Shown here: positions 44,086 through 55,364 of the stretch, in pieces
Layout: each line of letters begins with the position of its first letter
Position numbering within the stretch: position 1 is the stretch's first letter
NCBI GenBank assembly: GCA_002633005.1
Contig: NMRA01000078.1
Coordinates: 505,868-569,867 of the forward strand
Reading direction: 5' to 3'
Length of the DNA: 64,000 bases
From: Phoronis australis
Lineage: Eukaryota; Phoronida; Phoronidae
Made by a program: the position numbers and the translations under genes
Notes under the pieces: model-generated
Told to the model about the DNA's origin: nothing
The model's input: the letters and a program-made list of their open reading frames with translations, nothing else
Databases searched by the model: none

Positions 44086-47000
44086 TTGGAAACATGTGTC
44101 AGACAAAATCAACGTAATGCTTTCAAACTATAATGTCACGGATTAAATATATCCTATTAGAATATCCTTCAACTCGGCTGATACAGGAGAAACGCCTCGT
44201 CAGTTCAAATTTCTTCCTCGTGATTCTGAAATGTTAACCCAGTCAAGAATATCAGGTTTTCTTAGTCATGGTAATTGCTATTATTCGTTGCACAATTTTT
44301 CTTCAATGGCGCGCCTATTGATTTATGATGTAAGCATAAAGTAAGCAATAAAGGAGATCAAACTACTGTGATGATTTTTTAAATCAGTACAGCTTTCAGC
44401 AGGCCTATTGACAAGGTATAATATTGCACCACTCCGCAAATATTTTAAGTCTGGTCTGCACGCCATCTTTTGGCCACATGACTATGAAAAATATCAATGT
44501 CGCTGATGAAAGTGACTTACTTGTTACATCACAATTCTTATCATCGAATTTCATCGCTTGAGATGCTCATACGATACAATATTCTGTCGCAGAAGTAAAC
44601 TTTTGGTTAGAGCACGTGCTGCGTCGGGGAAAGTTGGCCTAACCTAAAATTTGTCGTGATTCAGATTTGATTCAGAGTGATTACCAGGCCTTGTAAAAGT
44701 TCCATTGAAATGATACGAAATGGAAATTCAGCTTGTAGCGTCTTGTCTCATGGAACCACGGAATAACAAACTGTCAGCTAAGTGTACACTGTACATGTAT
44801 GGCTGCAATATTAATGACCTCGTTTATTTTTCGTATTTTCACGAGCTTAGGAAACACAATGTAGCAACTGACACATAATGCAATAGACTGGGGAGACTGT
44901 TTTGATTGTGCAACAGAAATGTCGTGTTCAAAAAAATTTGTCTCTAGACAACACAGGAATTTTACGTCTTCTCTGTCGTTGGAAAATGAACTAATGTTTT
45001 AGGCTAGTTCATTTCCAATGAGAAAGTTTATATCTTGTTTTATGGCCTAGCAAAATTTGAGTTCTCGTTAGATATCATTAAGAAATTTGGTGGGCCCCAA
45101 AAGAACGACAACGCCATGTTTCAAATATCTCCCTTCATTTTTAATCGAATTGCTTAGTGTGCATATCCGAGCAAAGAACAACCAATGCGTGCGTCCGCCA
45201 TTTTTGAAATCTCAGTTTTAAGCTCTGTAAACTAACATAAACACCAAAGCGTTTCATTGACCCGCTGAGGGTTTCGATTTTTTCAAGTCTCATCACGACA
45301 AGGAATACCTCGGACCGAGTTTAGAATTATTCTAAAACCCCCTCCACCCCTACACCGCACAACCCTTTCGACCTACGATCCCCGCGACCAAAACTACCTA
45401 GACCCCCAATAGATTTGTCTGCGCTTTTTACAAATTTTCATAATCATATTACGTCTCTGAATGACTCCCATAAGACTTACCAACAGTGACGTAAGAACAT
45501 GATCTGAAATACATGTAGGGTACTACCGGTATAGTTGTCACAGAAATTAGTTCTACGAGCGGCTAACACTGGCCCCGTTCTACTAATTTTAGGGAGAAAG
45601 TACGTTAATGTGAATGGCATAGTTTCACATCTTCATTATTTGTTTTCTGTTGTATACTCGTTTACAATATACTTCGAGTAAATTTGAGACACTCTCATAG
45701 TTAGCACTTTGTCTGTTTTTACTGATGAAATAACATATTGGGCGAGTTCTTCGCACTTTCCCCACAAAAGTTCGAATCTGTCATTCACTGAAGAGCAGAC
45801 GAGACGAGATTACGATATTTAATCTTTGTGAACTTGCATTCTAACTCATGTGTCAAAATGATAGGCCATATAAGCTAGAAAGGTGTGTATTTCCAAAAAG
45901 TAAAAAGATCAGAGGTTCTACAAATGTGTCATTATCCCCGAGTTTATGGTCGTCAAAGTTATCTTCAATCTTAATGACCTGCATTCTAACTCATATAGCA
46001 AAGGTGAGCATTTTTCAAAAGAAAATACATTAGAGATGACAATTTGTGTTTTATATTGAAGTGCCATTATTGTTGTGACGTTACCACTTAATGCATTCAA
46101 CATTTTAATGAAGGTACGTTCATTGAAAAATAGCTTCTATGTCGATTTCAATTAAGACATTATTAAATGAAAACTTCCCAGTTTTCCTCAAAACCTCTGT
46201 TGCGAGTTTTCGATTACTCTTTAGTTTTTAATGCCAAGACAACTCGCTAAGGTATTTTTGCAAAAATACCAATCGAATGCGTCTATCTTATAATGCACAA
46301 AAACTTAGGGATGAAAATCCCTTCATCTTTTTTAATTTGACGTATTGTTTGAATTGAAAAGCTGCAGTGAAATTCACACAGCCATTCTTGAGAACGTTTG
46401 TTTTTGATTGCAAATAAAGTTGATTTGCCCAAGCCAGGCACAGCGATAAACTCGTGCTAGTTTAAAAATGCTGCCTGCACTCTTGCTTGTATAACACCAT
46501 TACATGTACGTCACCCCAGTAATAAGGTTCACACACCACAGAAATTCAAATATTATGAGTTACTCTAAATGGCACGTCTCAATCTCGAAGAAATGACTTG
46601 AGCCCATGAGCTTCAACCAATTCATGCACAAAACTAATGAATACGCTTTAATGAACAATGTGTCCTTTGACCTAAAGTCGAATAATTATGTTGAGCTTTG
46701 AACGTTCAAGAACGCTCCGTTGCCGCCGCTTACTTTACATATACGTTAGCAGCTATGTTCAATTCTGTTGTGTTTTGTGTTCTCATTATCTTTCACTCTG
46801 GAGTGAGACGGTAACTATGAACTAGATTTCAACCCATAGCGATTTCAAACCTACTACAGCGTATTCGCTTTCGCCTAAGTTAGTAAAGTCCAGGGTATGC
46901 GATATACTTTTTTATCGCCTACAATGTCGCCCATAAACTATCGTATCGTTGTTGTGTATTGTGAGTTCTGAATCAATAACAACAATTGACACCGAGTAAC

Positions 47001-48784
47001 TTCGTGTGGCCTTCCAGCATGTATCGTACCGTGTGTGCTTTAATGAAACTAACTATATGCAGTCACAGAACTACGGATTACTACTATGCAGTCATGAAGG
47101 CCTATTGAAAAGAAAGTCAACGTCATAAATATGATAAGCAGAACGGTCTTCATCAAATTTAAGGTAATTGGATACCTTCTCTACTTGAGTCATCACACTT
47201 GTCATACCAGGAAACCCTATATTTTTTCAAATGACACATCTTCAAATTAGTGTCAAGAACATGAAAGTGGTTTTTCCGCACAAAGTCTCCAATTGCTAAT
47301 CTGGTGCTGTCTTGGACAAGTTTGTTTTTCGTAGTCAACGTATACAAGATTTAGTTGCCTCTTTCACTGGAATGACCGAGATTGTAATTTTCGACGACAA
47401 AGTTTTAAGTCTGGCCTGGCCGTGCCTACTTCTCCAGACACCCGATTGTACCTTATAAAATATAGAGATAGAACTTTCAAGTTTCGAGAGAAATTTGATA
47501 TGTACGTTGCAGCCGCAACTTACTCAGCGTCAAACAAGGAAAATGTCAATTTTTAAGAAGAATTACAATCGCGTTCCTACTTACAGTAACAAATCAATTT
47601 AGTGCACTCAGAAGTTTTCTCTTATCATTTATTTGAAAAAAAATATATCAAGGTTTGGAAAGCTGTGTTCTCAAAAGATGTTTAAATAGATGTAGCTCTT
47701 GGTAGCGAAGGTATCCAATATCTTTTAAAATACAACAATATCCGAGTCGCATTCTCTAATAATATAATATACAAGTCACGCGGTGGAGCTCCTTGCTTCG
47801 ATGAGCACAGAGTATGAAAAGTGCGGGCGCATCTTAACTCCTAGCAAACAATATTAATAACACTTGCACACAAGATAGACAGAGTAGTATAACATGCTAA
47901 CGAGGCAGGTACACGTAAACTAACGATATGCTCTAACAGTAACACCAGGTTAGAACACATGTGTCACGTGAACCGAGCTGGCACATGTGAATTCATATGT
48001 AGGATAACCGTAGCGTGAGATTATGGCACAGCTGTAAAATCCTGCAGATACAAGCTAATTTGCAGTCATTTAAATTACTGTGCTTTTACTTGTACAAAAC
48101 GATTATGTCACACTCCGCAAAAATACAAACATGTTTGAGTCATCCACTTAGTTCGACACAAACAACTTGCCCCATGTTTTCGATTGATTCCGTAATCTTG
48201 AAGATCATGCTCAGGACGTTTTTCAATCTTGTACGTTTTTGTTTCAAACGTGCATTATTACCGACGGTTATTGAAATTGGGAATTAAAGGAATTTTAAGT
48301 TTAATTCCCTTCTGACATGTCACTCTTTTATATAATAACAATACTTGCGAAGGAGGATCATTATTCACACTTATCAAAATTACAAAAACAATTTCTACGA
48401 AATCACAACGTAATATTTGGGACATGAACTGATCTAATAAGAAGTACAAAGACAAAGCTCTAAACGGATGTATCAAGGAAATTTAAGTACGCTATTATAA
48501 ATAGCTGGATACTATATCTATTAGAAAAATATTCAGATATAGTTAAATTGTTGCGAGCCATAAAGTAAAAATGAAGCTCGCTGATTGGTAATGACTAGTA
48601 AATGGAGGTGTCATCAGTATTTGAATTTTAAGGAAGTATGGCAAACGAAGTCTTAAGTTCAGTTCCCACTTTGACGAGGCATACTTCCTCAATAGATTAG
48701 GCGATATTTTTTTTTCAAATTTCAAGCTTCTGAAAGTAGCCATTGCAGTGACTAATCTGAAGTCTGTGAGAGACAGACGCAACG
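44086..48784. other. Spacer and upstream half of unit 5 (no exon 1)
   Basis: 46790-48780 largely repeats 41930-43790 at about 5 kb distance. 45335-45410 is a C-rich patch related to the minisatellite at 50058. No gene is seen. Confidence 0.5.
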
Positions 48785-48979
48785 TCGATAACTCAAGTAA
48801 GCAAATTCCTGTATTTTGATTCAATTTTTCTGTAGCCGTTGACTGCAAGATACAGTGTATTCAAGAATAAATTATGAAACATTGCACAAGTAGAATGATC
48901 CTTTTCCAGTGGTTCCTCCCACCAATGATTAGATCTGTACTTTGCTTCATCAGTTTCTTGTGACTTGTTGTGCTTGCAG

Positions 48980-49092
48980 GTAATAACGTGTTGGAATGTG
49001 CGTATTTTGTGTACCATCCTGGCAATAGTGATCACAAGAAATGGAACGGCGAGGACTGCACGTACAAGATGTACCCCGTTTGTGAGATATAA
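48980..49092 (+). pseudogene. Lectin unit 5: orphan exon 2, open and overwritten by unit 2 sequence
   Basis: The acceptor tgcttgcag is intact and the frame is open to taa 49090-49092. It encodes ECAYFVYHPGNSDHKKW, NGEDC and PVCEI, one residue different from unit 2 after the first few codons. Exon 1 and promoter are missing through the same deletion as in unit 4. It could still serve as an alternative last exon for an upstream unit, because the phase (g|gt) is unchanged. Confidence 0.75.
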
Positions 49093-49159
49093 CTGGAAAG
49101 ATGTTCAGATCAATTAAACGTAGCCTCATGTCCTAAAATGTAATTCACTGATTACATCT

Positions 49160-49240
49160 GTACAGCCCTGGAAGTCGTGTTCACAAATGGGACGACGACG
49201 CCTGCACTCACAGGGCATAATCCGTTTGTGACATTTAACA
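49160..49240 (+). pseudogene. Lectin unit 5: leftover tail of the original exon 2
   Basis: Directly after the unit 2-like tract comes a second exon 2 end: YSPGSRVHK, WDDDACTHRA, a stop, then SVCDI. It is the unit's own, diverged exon tail, displaced by the inserted tract. Confidence 0.75.
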
Positions 49241-50057
49241 AACAGACAAAAATTAATGTTATGCTTTAAACTATTATGTCCCTGGTTAAGTATATCCTGA
49301 TTAAATATCCTTTAACTCTACTGATACAGGAGAAACGTCGTATCAGGTCAAATATCTTCCTGGTGTTTCTGATATCTTCACCCAGTCAAAAATATCAGGT
49401 GCTCTTAGTAGTAGTAATTATTACAATTTTTTGTGGTGCGGCGATTGATTTATCATATAAGAATAACGAAAGGAATGAATGAGATCAAGCTATCGTGATG
49501 ATATTTAAATCAGTGCAGCTTTCAGTATGGACAAGGCACGATTATAAGCCTGGTCTGCACGCCATCTTATGGCCACGGGACCATGAAAAATATCAATGTC
49601 GCTGATGACTCACGTCTTACATTAGTCTTGTTATCATCGAATTTTATCATTGGAAAATTAATACGATAAACTATTTAACCCACGTTCCGTCACAGAAGGA
49701 AACTTTTGGTTAGAGCACGTGATGCGGGAAGGTTGACCTAATCTAAACATTGTCGTTATTCAGATGAGGAGTGATTACCAGGCATTGCAAATACTGACAG
49801 GTCGATTGAAATGATACAAAGTGGCAAGTCAGCTTGTAGTGTTTTGTTTCGTGGAACCAAGAAATGACAGACTGCTAAGCTAAATATAGGGTGGCGGTAT
49901 TATTGACATTGTTTAGTATTTTAGTTTAGGGAAAAATATTGTAGAAACTGACACATGAAGCAAGAAACTGGGCAGACTGTTTCGATCACGCAACAGAAAT
50001 GTCGTGTTCAAAAACTTTTGTCTGTAGACAAAATGTGAATTTTCCGGGATTGTTCTG

Positions 50058-50195
50058 AAACCCCCTCGACCCCCAAACCCCTCGACGCCCTCGACTCACG
50101 ACCCCCTCGACCCACAACCCCTCGACCCACAACTCCTCGACCAACGACCCTCAACCCACGACCCACGACCCACAACCTCCTCGACGCAGTCAATA
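50058..50195. repeat. C-rich, strand-asymmetric minisatellite
   Basis: About 138 bases almost free of G on the + strand outside cga words, built from ctcgacccacaacccc-like units of 15-17 bases. A decayed relative lies at 45335-45410. Confidence 0.75.
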
Positions 50196-50353
50196 CACAA
50201 CCTCACCTCGATCTGAACGTAGAAAAAGCGCTGACTTGATTTGAATCGTGAGCACGGTTGGCTATTCCCTGTGTTTGCAATTAAGGCAGTCGACTCGGCA
50301 AGAGTGAAAATTAAAACAGAAAAAACAATACAAAATCTAATCAAAGACCTACC

Positions 50354-50440
50354 AAAATTACAATTGTCGTTCCCGGCAGAATGTAGTCGTCTCGTAAGTG
50401 AATTGCAGAGTGCGAGGAACCGACAAAATTGTAATTCCCC
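50354..50440. repeat. Small inverted repeat
   Basis: aaaattacaattgtcgttcc (from 50354) pairs with ggaaccgacaaaattgtaat near 50416-50435, leaving a loop of about 40 bases. Confidence 0.5.
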
Positions 50441-50454
50441 CAGTAAATATATAT

Positions 50455-50592
50455 AGGTTATCCCACATACATAGGAATACTGCTGCCATATCATATCGAG
50501 AATTCATTTCAGGGACATTCCCAGATAAAATGAATTCTCCATAGGATACATGTATGGCGGGCAGTAGTATTCCTAAGTATGTGGGATAACCT
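50455..50592. repeat. 138-base near-perfect hairpin (MITE-like)
   Basis: aggttatcccacatacatag (50455) pairs with ctaagtatgtgggataacct (ending 50592). Pairing continues inward through gaatactgctg and gagaattcattt to a loop of about 10 bases near 50520. Confidence 0.8.
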
Positions 50593-53200
50593 AAATCTCC
50601 TGAAGTCTTGCGAGATCGTTCCTTTTTCATTTCCCGTCTCCTGAAGACATTCTTGTTAACTAAAGACGCCACTCATCGATGTCTCTTTGTTGCCACCATG
50701 CTAAAATTCAATGTCCAATGAATTTCAGAATGCTTAGTCATGATATAATTCTGACAACTTTTCAAAACGCGGCGGAAATTTGCTATGTGATCTGCTAAGG
50801 ATCAGTTGAAATTCATCCCTTTGACCGCTGTCGATCGAAGTATCATTCCGTAGACACAAAAAACTGGTGAAAACGCTAGAACACGCAATACCACGTCAAA
50901 CCAATAACATTGTTCTGTAAAAATTCAGGATGAATCAGGATGTTTAACAGAAATGCGCCCAACAAGTTACTCCAAGCACCTACCTGAAATTAGCAGATGA
51001 GGGTTTTCTTATAGCTAATCGTGCAGCTTTGAAATATACTCTGTATAGCCAAATAGGTTGATTGCAGTGTAGGAATTTACATACAAGCTTAGACATAATA
51101 CTCATCTTTTCAGAAGATAGAAATTAATGACCCTGATACATGTATATGTAGTGCATGTTATCCGAAACAAGAAACACTCTTATACACTTTAAGATTGTTG
51201 TTTTACTAAAGAAAGTGAATTGTAGAAAATATCAAAAATTATCACTAAGATACAATTTTTAAACACCTTTTGCATAGTTGTAACTGTCAAAATTCGAGGA
51301 TGAAGACAACAGGATAGCTGGATTGAAAACTGGGACTTCCAGATATAAATGCGGGACATCTTGTCCTATGCCAAAACGAAAGGATGAATTGTTCGATGCA
51401 ACACACAAAAACCGCACGTCAGTAATGTTTTTATTGAACGGGAGATCCAACTTATTAAAGCGCCGAACGGCTTCCTTTGTTTTTTGATAGACTTGGAAAT
51501 TGAAATTGTCACAAACGGGAAAATAGGGCCATCTCGTGTAACAAATAACATATGGTATTATTATAATAAATCGTAATAAAGTGGATGATTTCGATAATGT
51601 AGCGGGATGGTGGGAATTTTCAAAAAATAAAACAGTCCGCAAAACACTGGAGAATTGGAAACACAATGTACGCTTTTAGTAACACAAAGTATTGGACTGG
51701 GTACTTTCACACGATAAACTTTTTGTACTTCTAATTTCATTGTACCGTTATAGAAAAATACTACATATAACAGTATTTCTCACTGTTTCTGAGTGTAGGA
51801 GCACCTTAACCGTTCATTTATAGCTGGAGAGCAATCACTGAGCAACCAAATGCCATTTCTTTCCTGAAAATACTGTAACAAGATTTCAGCACCCAAAAAT
51901 GTCTTGTTGAAAACTCTTAACTTGAAGATAGGCAGGTTTTGGAAACATGTTTTAAGACTGGAGCTGAAAAGAGATCACGCTGTTCCCGAGCGGCATTAAG
52001 CCGTGCCCACGGGTAGGTGCTTATAAAGAATGATCAATTTAATTGTTTGATTTATTAACTAATTTTGCCGAGAAATCGATGTTTGTCTGCAACCGTAACC
52101 CAAGAGTCTGGCGTGATGAACAGAAATGACAAAATGAAAATACAGCAATAAAATTAGGTTTGTTTTAATGACTTCAACACTGGATCGAAACTCGACGAGA
52201 AAACAGAATTCGAATCCTAGAGTTCCATGACTGCATATCCCTAACATGTATATAAAAACTGCACTCGCATGTAAACTCGAAGTGCACGATATCAGTTACT
52301 CTAGGATAGAGCACACGTGTCATGATGTTACGTCTCATGATGGATAACCGTGACATGAGATAACAAAACTGTAAAACCTTGCAGATACAGGTTAACTCGC
52401 CCTCGTTTAAAATACTGCATCAACCCTTGCTTGTGTAAACTATGACACCCCGGTAATACGGCACACGTTCAACAAAGTTACAAATATCTTTGGAGTCATG
52501 TTATTCACTTCTCGATGTTTTCCGATTTGTTCAGTAATACTATAGATGATTTTCAAGACGATTTCAATTTTGTACGTTTTGTATTCAAGCTCGTTGCACT
52601 ATTGTCGTCTGTTATTGGAATTGGGGTATTATTAAAGAGCTCCCATCATGTTCCTGTGCCTCAAAAGAAATTTATTAATGCACCTTAAGAGATTTAAAGC
52701 CTTTAGTATACCTGTTGTTAAAAAAAACGAAATAATGGGAGGAAGACTGTTTCCGCTGTTATTGTTTTTACCAGTGCTTTACCAAGGAGCTGTGAGGAAA
52801 GCCAATGGATAGCCTTCTTTTTCAGACATAAAAGGTGCAGTTTTGGAAGCTGCAGTTAAAGCAACGCCACCGAGAACGTCAGCCTAGGACAATTTTTTTG
52901 CCAAACTTCCAGACCTTGCAAGCAATGAGCTAATTACTGTATTTACATCATTGCTGAAATAACCAATCATCTTTACAGTAACAGATTTCAAAGCCCTAAG
53001 TGCATGTTTTGAATTGGGGCTCATATGGAGTTCATTGATTGCTTTTTCTGGAGTATTCATTACTGCTAGTAACCGTGATTTACTTTCTACTAAGGTCAGC
53101 GGGTGTATTTTAACAATCATTTCGGGGAATTGGAAAATCACACGGAAGCACAGTCGATTCTGATAGTCGGGTAAATGAATTACGGTAGCCTGAAGACGGG
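50593..53200. other. Spacer before lectin unit 6
   Basis: Holds an E-box-like module (52306-52324) and the array-wide upstream block (52500-52630). On the minus strand at about 52740-53110 a broken coding-like stretch includes LVESKSRLLAVMNTPEKAI and ADVLGGVALTAASKTAPF; I cannot name it. Nothing is recognised in 50593-52260. Confidence 0.4.
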
Positions 53201-53256
53201 CCTTCCTGACAAAAATCATGATAATTCTGTGATAGCGCACTACCATCGATATAAAT
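53201..53256 (+). promoter_or_regulatory. Lectin unit 6 core promoter
   Basis: ccttcctgacaaaaatcatg, tgatagcgcac and tataaat (53250-53256). The CGTGAC and TCGCGATG words of the sisters are mutated here (cctgac, tcatgat). Confidence 0.6.
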
Positions 53257-53259
53257 GCT

Positions 53260-54390
53260 GTGAACTGTCTGGTTGTTAAAACTGCATCTAATCCTCAAGT
53301 GCCATTGCGTAGTACAGAACTAAAGGAATTCAAAGGGTACCAAAATGTGTCAATGATTTTTGGTGTTGTTTTATGTCTTTCGAGTAAGTCTGCAACATTA
53401 AAAGTGGGACAAATTCCTGATGACGCCCTGCTGGACATGCTACGGGTACAGAAGGTTTTGTTGCAGAAGGTTGAAAAACAGGTGAATGACTCAATCAGTG
53501 AACTGGAGAGAAAGATCACAATGCAAGTTAAAAATTTGAAGAGTGCTATTGACGATGTCAACAAATTTCTGACAGAAAAGCTATGTCCTCGTGATTTTTT
53601 TCGCAATAATTTCGGCTGTTACAAATTTATAAACGAGTATTTATCGTACGATGAAGCCTCTTCGCGTTGCCGCCAATATCAGAGTCGCTTGGTTGAACTG
53701 CATTCTAAGGACAAACAGGACGCTTTGATATCGTTGATGGATCAACGTGGTGCAGTGAATAACAAGTGGTATCACCTTGGCGGCAGAAAAGTTAATAACG
53801 TGTGGACCTGGAATGAATTAAAGCAACCCTTCACCTTCACAAACTGGCTTGGACAAGGTTAAAGCCAATCTCACTGCTAGTGATTTTTTATGTCACATTT
53901 GAGTAATGGTGGCTTGCAAATGAGAATACGCCGACACTATTTTACTAGCAAAACGGTTGCACTTGACAATGTTTGACAATATAATTTTAAAATGAATTAA
54001 GTTCTACGTGCATAATTGTTCTCTGTCTGTAATTCTCGTCACAAACTTCAAACATATTTAAATTAGGTACATGTAGCATATATCTGTAGACCACAAATTC
54101 AACCTACAAGTGTAGGTGTTGATTGCAAAATATGAGGTATTGCAACACCCACTGCATACATGTACGTGATAAAACAACGACGCACCTAAAGAATAGTCCT
54201 CTTCCAGTGCTTCGTCCCACAAATGATAAGATCTGTGTTTGGCTCCATCAGTTTCTATTGACTTCTTGTGCTTGCAGGTCAAGGCTTGAAGGAATGTGGG
54301 CGGTTTTTGTACTACCGTGGCCATCGGTGGCATAAGATATGGGGCGACACCGACTGCACGTACAAGATTTTCTCCGTTTGCGAGATATAA
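53260..54390 (+). CDS. C-type lectin, unit 6 (exons 53260-53857 and 54278-54390), damaged start
   Basis: The body is open and conserved: LLDMLRVQKVLLQKVEK neck with sequon VNDS, CPRDFF, FGCYKF, SRCRQYQSRLVELHSKDK, LGGRKVNNVWTW, FTNW, ECGRF, WGDTDC and SVCEI. All six cysteines are kept; EPN/QPD is absent. The ATG homologous to its sisters (53344-53346) is out of frame because about seven bases are missing after it. Translation could start at the in-frame ATG 53353-53355, giving a shortened signal peptide (MIFGVVLCLSSKS), or at 53260, inside what should be the 5' UTR just after the TATA box. The true start is probably the former. The donor is the weaker gttaaa. Confidence 0.7.
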
Positions 54391-54509
54391 TTGGAAAGAT
54401 GTTGTCTTGAGATAAATTCCAGTATGTAATGTCCAAAAACTATGAAGAAACTGATTAAATGTATCAGTTCAACTATCGTACATCATGGGTGGCGTACCAT
54501 AGATGGCTG

Positions 54510-54612
54510 GGGGGGCTATATCTCTCATTTTTTTCAGTGCTGCACGGTCGTTGGTTTATGGGCGATGCACCGCAGGGGGATAGGGGGCTATAGCCCCCCA
54601 CATTTTTCAGTG
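54510..54612. repeat. Duplicated GGGGGCTATAGCCCCC element
   Basis: Two diverged copies of gggggctata....cccc(t)catttttcagtgctgc about 68 bases apart. The second contains the perfect palindrome gggggctatagccccc. Related G/C-run words occur near 57660-57710 and 60745-61065, suggesting a dispersed family. Confidence 0.5.
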
Positions 54613-54719
54613 CTGCGACGCCCATATACATTTCTGCATGCCGGTACAGGAGAAACGCTTCTCTGTTCAACTATCTTACTTGTGATTCTGAAATGTTCAC
54701 ACATTCTCTGACGTCGTTA

Positions 54720-54725
54720 AATAAA
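54720..54725 (+). terminator. AATAAA polyadenylation signal of lectin 6
   Basis: 330 bases after the stop codon; the first AATAAA on this strand after exon 2. Confidence 0.4.
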
Positions 54726-55364
54726 CGTCTGTTTTAATCTGAACCAGTTGCGATGGAAACGCTGCTATAAATTATAAACGGTTTTCTTGAGATTAAATTT
54801 GAAAGGTTATTAGGAATTATTGGTACTCACGGATGTGTTACTTGGATTGTTTTTTTTTCTGTGGATTTACTTACGTCACTATAACAAATAAATACAATGA
54901 TGATAATACTTAGCTTAGTTGTGTTTATTCTGAAATAGATACGAAATAATTATACATATGAATATCACAATGCTAAATATACATTTTATTATGATGGAAA
55001 CTATAGTAAGACACTTGCACCGATAATTATTGCTTTTTTGGGAAAGCTGTTTTTACGTGCTTGCCATTGATTACATGTTGTGTGAATATTAAGTTTCATG
55101 TGTAGTGCTCCTGACGCACGTTTGCATATGTTTCCTAGTTTCGTTTTTGTGATTGGTCTTTTAGACAGCCTACTCGAATTACGTGTATCAAATCATAAAT
55201 CTCAAGAATAAATTTTGGCTAATTTGATTGGACTATTTCCCTACTGAAAGGACCAAAAAGACGTCGCTATTATTAGGCCCCTTTGATTTACGTATTTATG
55301 TATGAGTAGGCAAAGCCTACGATGTACAATAAATGATATTATTATTATTATTATTATATTATTA
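54726..55364. other. Spacer after the lectin array with an (ATT)n tract
   Basis: 54740-54850 resembles the 3' flanks of units 1 and 3. A hairpin gtaggcaaagcctac is followed by (ATT)n at about 55337-55367, which looks like a retroelement 3' end. Confidence 0.5.

Noticed and set aside
50096-50494. 132-codon minus-strand frame with Gly-Arg repeats
   Set aside because: The repeats are the translation of the C-rich minisatellite; not a gene.
51259-51666. 135-codon minus-strand open frame before lectin 6
   Set aside because: No motif I recognise, no promoter or splice context. A decayed element is possible but unsupported.
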